Shown here piece by piece: positions 30,319 to 40,184 of a DNA stretch of 64,000 nt. Made by a program: the position numbers and the translations under genes. The stretch comes from Symsagittifera roscoffensis (Eukaryota > Xenacoelomorpha > Acoela > Convolutidae), in the NCBI RefSeq assembly GCF_963678635.1, contig NC_087066.1, positions 11,144,517-11,208,516 on the forward strand, given 5' to 3'. The first letter of the stretch is position 1; the number at the start of each line of letters is the position of its first letter. The notes under the pieces are model-generated. The model made no database searches and had not been told where the DNA came from. It was given only the letters and a program-made list of their open reading frames with translations.

Positions 30319-30756
30319 ATGCCATGGTTTAGAGCCAACATGACTGCATGGTTGTACGAATATGCCAAAAAGCACATGTTGAAGCACGACAGAGTGTACA
30401 GTGGGTATCAGCTGGACATTGGGGCAGCAGCTTTCAAGCGAGCTTTCGTGACTCATCGAAATGCAGTGACCACCTCGGTGAAGAGAATTTCCAGGACAAG
30501 TGAACGTAGTGGAAAATAAAAAGAAGAGATGTTGAAGGAAGATTTGGAGAGAAACGTGACGTTGTGTCTCCACAACAGCTTCTGCCGGAACAGAGAGTCT
30601 AACGTGGATCCCCTACCTTGTTGTAAACAGAGGGTAGAAGAGCAAAAGTGTTGGAGGACTGCTTCCAACAGCGTCAGAATAGCTAACGATGTGTTGCAAG
30701 ACACAGAAACTGAAAGTGCAGAGTCAATGTCGCAGGAGGAGGAGATGGAGCATTGA
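30319..30756 (+). pseudogene. ORF3 C-terminal end, one nonsense codon
   Basis: The same frame is open before and after a TAA at 30517-30519. The first part is aromatic and basic (WFRANMTAWLYEYAKKH). The second has two Cys-containing stretches and an acidic end (ESMSQEEEMEH) before TGA at 30754-30756. Probably the C terminus of the ORF3 protein; no family recognised. Confidence 0.5.
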
Positions 30757-31581
30757 CAAATGGCCGAAAAACAAGATGCAAAAAGAAAGAAAATTAGAAG
30801 AACTTAGAAGTTTTAGAACTTCTAAACGACGAAAAAAGAAGAAACAAAGAAGTGACGAAAGAGAAGAAGTTAAAACTCAGAATTGTTTTATGTGTGTGAC
30901 GAAAACTCAAGTGAGAAACTAAGCAACCAAGTTGTGATTGAAAATTGAAACATTCAGTTGTGTTTTGAACATTAAAGAATTTGCTGCATTTATAAATTTG
31001 CATTTTGATTTTAGTTTGTGGCTTTAGAGACACTTACTATTTATTTAGAAAGGCTTGAGCAAAGAGTATATTTAAATATTCCAGCCTGCATGACTGTTTT
31101 TAATCAACTAGGAAAACTGATCACTTTGTGGTGACATGAAAGTCTTGGGTAATCTCTTGAAGAGGGAGATTGTTTCATTGTTTTTTCTAACCCCAGAGTT
31201 CCTTAATTTTAATATTCAGGACAATAACAACTAAAACTTCCGAAGGGAAGAAGCATAGTAGGATAATTTTAGCTTGTTGGTTGGCAGGACTGTCCTGCAA
31301 ACTAATACCTTTTAAAACCTAGGAGAAAAAGTTTTAAATCAGGGCAATAACGTTGGAAGTCAGAAAAGATGTTTTATCTTACGTCATATCCTCAAAATGC
31401 AGATCAGTGAAAGAATTTGGTAGGCTATAGCAATGTAGTATGATGCCATGATGCAGTGAGTCGATATGACGCGGATAAAAGTAATTTCGTGCATTTTGTA
31501 AATTCTGTTCAATGACACTGTACCAATTTTACGAATATTGCGAGATTCAATGGGGACATTGACCGGGCTGTCCGAAGAGTA
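30757..31581 (+). other. 3' untranslated region of the LTR element
   Basis: 825 bp without coding signal. A-rich at the start. It contains a palindromic GCAGGACTGTCCTGC hairpin near 31,285. The only purine run next to the 3' LTR is GAAGAG (31574-31579), a weak candidate for the polypurine tract. Confidence 0.55.
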
Positions 31582-32484
31582 TGTGGCATTCGACCAAAAT
31601 GGACAAAACAGCAGATTCAACAGTTTCGAGTTTTTAGCAGCGAACCTTCCGAATTGGCAGTTTTGAAGGATTAAGAGCGTTATTCAGACAATTAGACAAA
31701 TCGTGAAAGCTGAAGGATTCGGAAATTTTAAAAATTCGAAATGATGACGTAATAATTCTGAGAAACGTCAAGAACGGCCATTTTGGAGAAAAACCAAAAA
31801 AAAACAGAACATCAATAGTTGCGACGACGACAACAACGAGAAAATTGAGAATCAGAATCGGAGAAAAACAGGAGTAGCAGAGACCGTTCCAAATTGCAAC
31901 TATTGTTTCGCTACAATAGTTGCAAGGTCGTTGCAAACAACGGTGAAGGGTAGAGGACAGCCTTCCGGAAGGAAGATGAGGGTCTTATTTCCCCGGATTC
32001 AAGAACCCGGAGGGGTCTCGGGACTGGAAATGATATCATTCTATACAAACTTTTAGCTTCCCTATTATGTCCTGAATTGAATTTAATTAACATCTCAATT
32101 CATTTTGCAAGGATGAGAAACTAGGAGTTGGGGGAAAGGGTTGATCCATCTTCGATGGAGATGATGATTTTTATCTACTCAACAAAAACAATAAAAATAT
32201 TATAAGTAGTAGTAGCCCTGATTTTAGGAGTGACCTCGTGGTCTGGGGATACTAAGACCCAGCCATGAGCTCACTATTTCTGCATGTAATTAAGTTAATC
32301 TGAGTGTTTTGACCGAAGCCGAAAGCAGTAACGTTTTTGTCGACCCGATGTTAGAAAGACCACCAAAAGAACTGGCTTTAGTAGAGACGGTGAAAAGCAT
32401 GTAGAGCTTTGTTTAGACGCTGGCCAGTCGTTTTATAGCTTAGCTTTTTTTTGTCGCGATATATACTTCCGGGCGAACGTTACA
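31582..32484 (+). repeat. 3' LTR
   Basis: 903 bp, TGT...ACA, pairing with 7172-8079. AATAAA at 32190-32195 may serve polyadenylation. It ends exactly where similarity to the 5' LTR stops; the following GAC repeats the three bases before the 5' LTR. Confidence 0.92.
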
Positions 32485-33089
32485 GACCTTCTTATTGCAC
32501 TCGGGACTTGTTCCATTAAGATCATTTTCGGGCAAAAACATTTCGGAAATATACCTCGACAAAAGCAATTTCGTACTGCTTCAGTCAAAGAATTGCTGAA
32601 ATAACGGAATATGGTAATTCAACATCATCAAAAACTATACCGAACCCACATCTTGCTTCCTTACAGGTCGATCTTGCCTTTCTGATAGTTTTATTAGTTT
32701 CCTCTGATGGGTCTTTTTAACTGTTGTTGTTGTTGTTTTTTGTCCCCTGAGAGTTAAGTATTTTATTACTGAAGGCCAAAAATTTCATCTAAACCCCTCT
32801 GTACTGCCCCTCTTGCATTTTCTAGTTTGCCCTCGACATTTTTATCATCTGTCCTGGCCTTTTTAGTCTTCGTTCTGAGAAGTTTTGTCTGATAGCTGTG
32901 TACCGCTCTCAAAAAATCAGTTAAAATGTCGTTTTCCAGACAAACTCTCAGAAATTCAACACGTTGGTGGCAGTTGATAAATTTTATAAAAATGGAGGCA
33001 TAATTACGGACTAAACTCCAAATGAGTTTCTGTTTCAAAGTACAAATCACGATTTGAGGTGGAGTACAACTAAGGTGGTAATAAAACAA
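32485..33089 (-). pseudogene. possible N-terminal fragment of a Penelope-like protein
   Basis: The minus-strand frame 33089-32766 (107 codons) has a basic helix-rich pattern with RVEFLRVCLENDILTDFLRAV. It resembles the N-terminal region of Penelope-like RT proteins, where a -FL-C----I---FL- helix precedes the RT. It is on the same strand as the YVDD fragment at 6797-7012, on the other side of the LTR element. From 32,979 the sequence is also the start of the tandem repeat unit below. Weak evidence; no continuous frame. Confidence 0.3.
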
Positions 33090-33469
33090 AGGAACATTAG
33101 AAGAAGGGAGCTGACACTAAGGCTATAGTTCCAGAATCACAAAAACGCGATGTCTCACATGTTAGCATGAAATCAGCAACGAAATTGTAACAAAAAACTG
33201 AAAACTCTCAGAAATTTTTGGATAAATTTAAAAAATCTTTGAATAAAAGTTGTTACATAATTTTAGTAATAATTGTGAAGTTATGATTGGTTAAACTTTT
33301 TAAATTTTTAAATAATGATGACGTTTTTTATGATCATTGATCATTTTGTACAGTTTAGCTTGCTTTTTCAAACCTAGAAATGCACTAGAATGTGCGAAAA
33401 TGCTTGTTTGAACCTACAATTTTTTGGTCTTCTCTTTTTACATATCAGTTTTTTGTTCTTCCGCTTCAG

Positions 33470-34232
33470 CGGCAGCCGTACCAGAGTTACAAAGATCCCG
33501 GAGTTATACCTTGTAGTCGTCCGCTAAATTTCATCATCATCCAAAACCCAGATGTTAGTTTTTGCATCTAGCTCTTTCACTAATGTCTAAATTGTTTCCG
33601 CAGAAAGGGTGGGGTTTCAGGATCGCCTTGTTGAATTCCATCTTTTGTCATTCTAAAGAGCTTCTGAAAAATTGTAACTAAGGTACTGTACGGGCAGTGG
33701 GTGTATTTGTATAATCCTGGCCAATTTGAAAAAACATGATTTAGCATTTTTTCCTGATTTAGAGAGTAGAAGGAATTTTTAAAGTCTGTTTTTAATTAGT
33801 TTTCGAAACGAGTGTGAAGCTATTTTTGCTCATCGTTTAGTGCCGCACTTTTTGGTTTTCGAAAAAAAACTCCACTCGAGTAGAGATTTGCTTTCAGCGC
33901 ATTTAGACGTGGTACATCTTAGCGTGTGGCCTCACGCAATTGGTAACGTCCGTCCATTTTCATTGGGGCGATGAACTTCTTGCCAAAAAAAGAGCTTAGT
34001 GTTCGGGTACTTTGCCATCTCCAATGAGGTTTATCAGCTTAATAAGCGATCTCTGAAAATTGAGTCCTGGACTGACATTCGACTTAGTAACAAGATCGTT
34101 GAAAATTTTGCGGAATTTTTGTATCCGGTCCTGCTCCTGGTCTATTCGGAGAAGACATTATCGCTTTGCACAGATCGATTTTGCTTGGAAAAAAACCGAA
34201 AAAAAGCGCTTTTTCTTATGATTTAATGCACC
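33470..34232 (-). mobile_element. non-LTR retroelement fragment (RT N-terminal half), minus
   Basis: The reverse strand matches the region upstream of and including the RT fingers of the plus-strand copies at 43.9-44.2 kb (the block around LNFLKSLTKLINLIGDGK). It is heavily decayed and lies just downstream (minus sense) of the tail repeat at 34,232-34,585. A second identical copy is at 39,070-39,832 in U2. Confidence 0.6.
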
Positions 34233-34584
34233 AATTAATCGAAAAATTGTATGACGCGGCTAGTAATCGTTACCATAAATAAAGTATCTCCATCTTGCAC
34301 AATCCTTTTTAAACTCTATGCCATTGCTGAAAATTGATATTGGATGCCATTTATTGTTTTTTATTATTTTTATGTGTTTTTAAACTTTACAAATGAAAGT
34401 TTTTTTTTTCAAAAAACAATTAAAAACACACACTTTAATTACAATTGGCGAAATGAAAGATTAGAAAATGATGCAATAATGAACCATAATACATCTGGAC
34501 TTATTTAGATTTCGTTTATTGTAACCCCAAGGCGTTAAGCCAAGCCACTACTACTTTCTCCGAACAGAAGTCGTAATTTTAGTA

Positions 34585-37075
34585 AGTACGAAGAAAAAAA
34601 CTTTCGTCGGGAGTTGTTTTGTCAATTATTGTGCCGACTTTACAGGCGGTGTTCGTAATCTGTATTGCCAGGGAGGGTCTCTGCCATAAAAAGCTACCTG
34701 CCCTGGGTTCCTCAGTACTTATGCTTAAGTTCTGACAAAGCTTGTTCTGTGCTTGTTCTGTGCTACAAATCTCCCTGCCCTTTTGAGGCATTAAAACCCA
34801 TGCCAACCATCTTTGGCAGCGTCTTTCCCGCATACGCATATATGCTCTTCGTAAGTTTTAGAGCCTAATCAAAATCCTGTTGCAATTCTGAGTGATGGTT
34901 CGATAGTTTTAACCTTAGACTTTTGCACAGGATGACGTTCAAAACAAGTCTGCACCTTCGCTTTATCACATTTTTTTATGTTCAAATTACCGTTTAGCGT
35001 ACCATTTTAGGTTCCATCTACATGCTCCAAACCAAAAATTTCACTTAAGACAGTTTCCTACTGCGGAGGCTAAGAAAGTGGGTACAGCTAGTGAACCAGT
35101 GGGAAAAAAAACACCCAAGCCACCTTTGGCTGCCGAGAGAAATGCTTGAAAGAACTGTTCATTATCCAGTTTCACATTAGTGACTTTGATCAACGAGTTT
35201 CTTGGTATACTGTCATAGATTTCCATAAAAGCAGTTTGCGAAAAACAAGGGCTCGTACGCAAAAGAAAATGGTAGTTTTGGCAAACTAAATCATTTTGTC
35301 AGGAGGTAAAAAGTTAATGGGCGTCTAGTTTGTCAATCACAGATTTTTTTAAGCTCAGATAGTTAGTCCATTTTTTCCGATAGTTTGTCCTTCATTTTTT
35401 CGTCGAGCAAGTCTTTTCGACAAGCTCGCCGATTGGTGATCCTGGTTTGATGGTCTTTTTTTTCAAAACTGAGTTAAAATTGACTTGTAATGCGTACTCG
35501 TGCTCGGTCCCAATAAAACAAAATTCGCACTTTTCATTGTTCAAGCCCACGCCGCATGTTTGATCTGATTTGTTCTGACCCTGTAGTTCTCAGCTCAACT
35601 TCCATCATCCAAATACCAAATATTAATTTTTGACTCTAACTGTTTGACTAATGTCTGAACTGTTTCTGCAAAAACGGTTGGGGCTTCAGGATCGCTTTGC
35701 TGAGTTCCATCTTCTGACATTTTAATAGAGCTTCCGTCAAAATTTTAACTAAGTTTTTTGTAGGCGCAGTGGGTGTATTTGTATAATTCTGGACGAATTG
35801 GAAAATTACGATCCAGCTTTTTTTCTCAATTTAGGGAGTTAAAGGCGTTCTCAAAGCCTAATTTCAAAAGTAAAATTGCTTTTCGGATTGTCGTTGCGTT
35901 CAATTAGGTTTCAAAACGAGTGTGCAGCTGATTTTGATCTGATAGGGCAATTGATGTTAAACCTCCGTCTGTCTTCGTTAGTGCGATAAGTTGTGCGCCA
36001 AAAAAAGAAAATTTCTAGGGTATTGGGTGTTTTGCCAGCTCCAATGAGGTTCATCAGCTTTGTAAGCGATCTCAGAAATTTGAGTCCTGCACTGCCTTTT
36101 GATTTACTAACAAGTTCTTTAAAATTTTGAAGAAATATTTTATCTGGGCCTGATTCTGGTTCGTTCGAAAAGGACGTTATCGCATTGTATAGATCGAGAT
36201 CGGTTACAGAATAAATATACAATTTTTTTGGATTTAGAATTGAAAATTTGGCTCGCTGAGGGTGCTTAGTCAACAATGTTTGATAGTTATCGGTTGGGAA
36301 AGGAGCAATTTTGTCATCCGAAGCAAGCAAGCCTCATCCCTCACTATCTATTTCCTTGATCGAGCTCATCACTTACTTAATGTTTTTTTTTGCTCGAGTT
36401 TACTCAGAGGCTGGCTTGAAACCTGGGTTTTCAATTCCAATCTCAATTCCAATTCTCAATTCCAATTACCGAAAACCCAATTCCAGTCAATTTTGGCCAA
36501 TTCCAATTCCAATTCTAGAAGTGACTTTGGCAACAATCCAATCCAAATGAAAAATTCCAGTCATCTCAGAAAATTTCATATTTTATATTTGTTTCAGAAC
36601 CGCCTGTGTCGGATAGACCAAAAAATTTTAGTTCAGAAGCGTCTGTCGGATAGACCAAAAGTTTTTAATTCAGGACCGTCCCAGTCGAAGAGACCAAAAA
36701 ATTTTATTTCAGAACCGAGCTGATAAAAATTTGTGGTCACTTCCAACTCCTGTACTCGGAAATGAAGCAACTTCAATTCCAATTCCTAGTGAGATTTCTC
36801 AATTCCAATTCCGAAAAAAATCAAGGAATTAAATTGACTGTTTGAAACTTGGGATGAGGTTTCGGAAGCCAAACGAAGTTCGCTCAAATTGTTTTGTTTA
36901 TCAAAGAGCTCATGGTTGTGGTTTGTTTGAGTCCACTTCTTTTCGGCTGCTCCGAAAAAAAAACAAGAAAGACGTTAAACAATTAGCCATTTTGTAAGAT
37001 CCTCTACATTGTAGAGGACCTCATTCATTTTTACCGATAGACTTTCCGCCAAGGGAACGCGCAAGTCTTTTGCAC
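34585..37075 (-). mobile_element. non-LTR retroelement copy, minus strand (left arm of U1)
   Basis: Read from 37,075 downwards, this arm carries the RT N-terminal block (ASDDKIAPFPTDNYQTLL at ~36,330-36,270), a palm segment (NNEKCEFCFIGTE at ~35,540), the thumb block (SAAKGGLGVF at ~35,110) and the C-terminal end with ISTEEPRAGSFL and SLAIQITNTA (~34,740-34,650). Several frameshifts and stops; not functional. It faces a plus-strand copy starting near 37,640, giving a head-to-head pair separated by ~0.7 kb. Confidence 0.75.
36431..36850. repeat. TTCCAA-type microsatellite and 45-bp minisatellite
   Basis: 36,430-36,520 is a degenerate run of AATTCCAATTC units. 36,591-36,722 holds three imperfect ~45-bp units of the form TTTCAGAACCG...TAGACCAAAAAATTTTA. 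The same block recurs at 42,100-42,392 and 47,880-48,153 in the other tandem copies. Confidence 0.75.
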
Positions 37076-37639
37076 TTCACCACGAAATGCACGTACTTCT
37101 AGTTTTTATTAACCTAATCAAAGTTAGATTTAACATCGAGTTGAAACAGTTTGTCGAAATAATTGAAACACCGCTGAACACACGAGCTAGCGAATTGAAA
37201 AAAGACAAAAATAAAACAAGATAGCGACTTCTGGTCCAGCGATGTATTCCTTTCAAACGCTATCGAGCAAAAAAAAATAGGCTTAAAATTAGACGAAATA
37301 AAAAATCCAAAATGCCAATCAACAGAAGTTTATAACAGTTACTTCGAATCCAAAAATAATCTTGACGACATTTGCTCCTGGAGATTGTTATGTCTCTGTC
37401 TAAACTTTAGAAATTAACACAAACTCAAATGATCTTTGGCAAAACTGAAACTCGGGACTAATTCCCTTGGGCGTTTGCCCTAAATTCAGTAATATTATTC
37501 TTATGATTATTAATCAGCTCATATCGCACTTAGTTCTTGTTTAATTCTTAGGAAACACATGTTGCGTTGGTGACACCAAGAGACTGCGAGCTTTGTCTGA
37601 TCTGTTGTTCAATTCCATCAACGCATAAAGGACACCCAA

Positions 37640-38578
37640 TTGTTTCAGTGTTCTTTATGCGTTGATGTAAAATCTGTTAATAAAGCAACAATAGGTAATG
37701 ATTTAGTGCAAGAAAATTATGTTAATACAGCCATCTCAAATGTCCAAGTACTCAAAAGAGTACCAAAAGACTCGCGTGTTCCCTTGGCGGAAAGTCTGTC
37801 GGACAAAACAAATGACATCCTCTACAATGTAGAAGATGTTACAAAATGGCTATTTTTTTTAACGTCTTTCTTGTTTTTTTGGAGCAACCGAAAAGAAGTG
37901 GACGCAAACAGAGCACAATCATGAGTTCTTTGATAAATAAAAAAATTCGAGCAAATGACGTGTCACTTCTAAAACCCCATCCCCAAGTTTCAAGCCCGCC
38001 TCTGAGTGACCTCGCGCAGAGAATAAAGCTAATAAGTAGTAAGCTCGACGAAGGAAATGTAAAGGGAGGATTAAGGCTTGCTGCTTCGGATGACAAAATT
38101 GCTCCTTTTTCAACTGATAACTATCAAAAATTGTTGTCTAAGCACCCTCAGCGAGCCAAACTTGCAGCTCTAAATATACAAAGTTTGGATAGTTTTTTCG
38201 TAACCAATTTTGTTCTATACAAAGCGATAATGCCCTTTCCGAACGGATCAGTAGCAGGTCCTGATAATATAGTTCCTCAAATTTTTTAAGATCTTGTTAA
38301 TAAGTCAAATGGCAGTGCAGGACTTAATTTTCTGAAATCGCTTACTAAGCTGATAAACCTCATTGGAGATGGCAAAATACCCGAACCCCTAAGACCCTTC
38401 TTTTTTGGCGCAAAGCTTATCGCCTTCATAACGATAGACGGAGGGTTGAGACCAATTGCCATAGGCAACACGCTGAGACGTATCGCGTCTAAATGCGCTG
38501 GACGCAAGTCCCTCTCCGAGCGACAAAATTTTTTCGGAAACGTACAGGTAGGATGCGGTTACCAAACGAGAAGAATAA
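37640..38578 (+). mobile_element. non-LTR retroelement 5' part, plus strand (U1, cut by duplication)
   Basis: Starts with the N-terminal signature of the family (VLKRVPKDSRVPLAESLSD), continues through ASDDKIAPFSTDNYQKLL and a stop after DNIVPQIF (TAA 38287-38289), and resumes in frame into the RT fingers (GGLRPIAIGNTLRRIASKCA). It stops abruptly at the tandem junction near 38,578. Confidence 0.78.
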
Positions 38579-40184
38579 AATTTTATAAAAATGGAGGCAT
38601 AATTACGGACTAAACTCCAAATGAGTTTCTGTTTCAAAGTACAAATCACGATTTGAGGTGGAGTACAACTAAGGTGGTAATAAAACAAAGGAACATTAGA
38701 AGAAGGGAGCTGACACTAAGGCTATAGTTCCAGAATCACAAAAACGCGATGTCTCACATGTTAGCATGAAATCAGCAACGAAATTGTAACAAAAAACTGA
38801 AAACTCTCAGAAATTTTTGGATAAATTTAAAAAATCTTTGAATAAAAGTTGTTACATAATTTTAGTAATAATTGTGAAGTTATGATTGGTTAAACTTTTT
38901 AAAGTTTTAAATAATGATGACGTTTTTTATGATCATTGATCATTTTGTACAGTTTAGCTTGCTTTTTCAAACCTAGAAATGCACTAGAATGTGCGAAAAT
39001 GCTTGTTTGAACCTACAATTTTTTGGTCTTCTCTTTTTACATATCAGTTTTTTGTTCTTCCGCTTCAGCGGCAGCCGTACCAGAGTTACAAAGATCCCGG
39101 AGTTATACCTTGTAGTCGTCCGCTAAATTTCATCATCATCCAAAACCCAGATGTTAGTTTTTGCATCTAGCTCTTTCACTAATGTCTAAATTGTTTCCGC
39201 AGAAAGGGTGGGGTTTCAGGATCGCCTTGTTGAATTCCATCTTTTGTCATTCTAAAGAGCTTCTGAAAAATTGTAACTAAGGTACTGTACGGGCAGTGGG
39301 TGTATTTGTATAATCCTGGCCAATTTGAAAAAACATGATTTAGCATTTTTTCCTGATTTAGAGAGTAGAAGGAATTTTTAAAGTCTGTTTTTAATTAGTT
39401 TTCGAAACGAGTGTGAAGCTATTTTTGCTCATCGTTTAGTGCCGCACTTTTTGGTTTTCGAAAAAAAAACTCCACTCGAGTAGAGATTTGCTTTCAGCGC
39501 ATTTAGACGTGGTACATCTTAGCGTGTGGCCTCACGCAATTGGTAACGTCCGTCCATTTTCATTGGGGCGATGAACTTCTTGCCAAAAAAAGAGCTTAGT
39601 GTTCGGGTACTTTGCCATCTCCAATGAGGTTTATCAGCTTAATAAGCGATCTCTGAAAATTGAGTCCTGGACTGACATTCGACTTAGTAACAAGATCGTT
39701 GAAAATTTTGCGGAATTTTTGTATCCGGTCCTGCTCCTGGTCTATTCGGAGAAGACATTATCGCTTTGCACAGATCGATTTTGCTTGGAAAAAAACCGAA
39801 AAAAAGCGCTTTTTCTTATGATTTAATGCACCAATTAATCGAAAAATTGTATGACGCGGCTAGTAATCGTTACCATAAATAAAGTATCTCCATCTTGCAC
39901 AATCCTTTTTAAACTCTATGCCATTGCTGAAAATTGATATTGGATGCCATTTATTGTTTTTTATTATTTTTATGTGTTTTTAAACTTTACAAATGAAAGT
40001 TTTTTTTTTCAAAAAACAATTAAAAACACACACTTTAATTACAATTGGCGAAATGAAAGATTAGAAAATGATGCAATAATGAACCATAATACATCTGGAC
40101 TTATTTAGATTTCGTTTATTGTAACCCCAAGGCGTTAAGCCAAGCCACTACTACTTTCTCCGAACAGAAGTCGTAATTTTAGTA

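Larger units (their letters stand above)
7172..32484 (+). mobile_element. giant 25.3-kb Ty3/gypsy-type LTR retroelement with accessory ORFs
   Basis: Two direct repeats of about 905 bp bound the element, at 7172-8079 and 31582-32484. Both start TGTG and end TTACA. By eye they differ at about 45 positions (~95% identity). Inside, in order, are a primer-binding-site candidate, a 4.1-kb leader, gag with two zinc knuckles, protease, RT, RNase H, a spacer, integrase, a C-terminal tail with a macro-like domain, ORF2 with an SGNH-like domain, and a giant ORF3. Flanking bases give GAC (3 bp), or AGAC (4 bp) if the last A is counted outside, as target-site duplication. The pol order PR-RT-RH-IN with a D,D35E integrase and GPF module places it in Ty3/gypsy (Metaviridae). 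Typical members are 5-10 kb, so this one is exceptional in size. It is a dead copy: gag-pol is full of stops and the RT core is deleted. Confidence 0.93.
32979..38578. repeat. 5.6-kb tandem unit, copy U1
   Basis: 32,979-38,578 matches 38,579-44,245 almost perfectly (single substitutions and homopolymer changes only), except for a 69-bp block present at 40,543-40,611 and absent from U1 (at about 34,942). The junction at 38,577-38,580 joins the middle of a plus-strand non-LTR element to sequence that otherwise lies in the PLE-like fragment. The duplication is therefore younger than both elements. Confidence 0.92.

Noticed and set aside
22115-30756. Envelope gene of an errantivirus-like element
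   Set aside because: No signal peptide, no transmembrane helix, no furin-type cleavage site and few cysteines; the recognisable domain is SGNH-like.
31384-32093. ORFs across the 3' LTR (and the matching ones at 7224-7688)
   Set aside because: Both lie in the LTRs and repeat each other; the homology is explained by the LTR repeat, not by protein conservation.
7167-32489. A 5-bp target-site duplication for the LTR element
   Set aside because: Five bases on each side (TAGAC and GACCT) do not match; only GAC, or AGAC with a shared A, is supported.
33999-34226. 75-codon plus-strand ORF (also at 39,599) as a gene
   Set aside because: It is antisense to a decayed copy of the non-LTR RT N-terminal region and is duplicated only because the whole 5.6-kb unit is.
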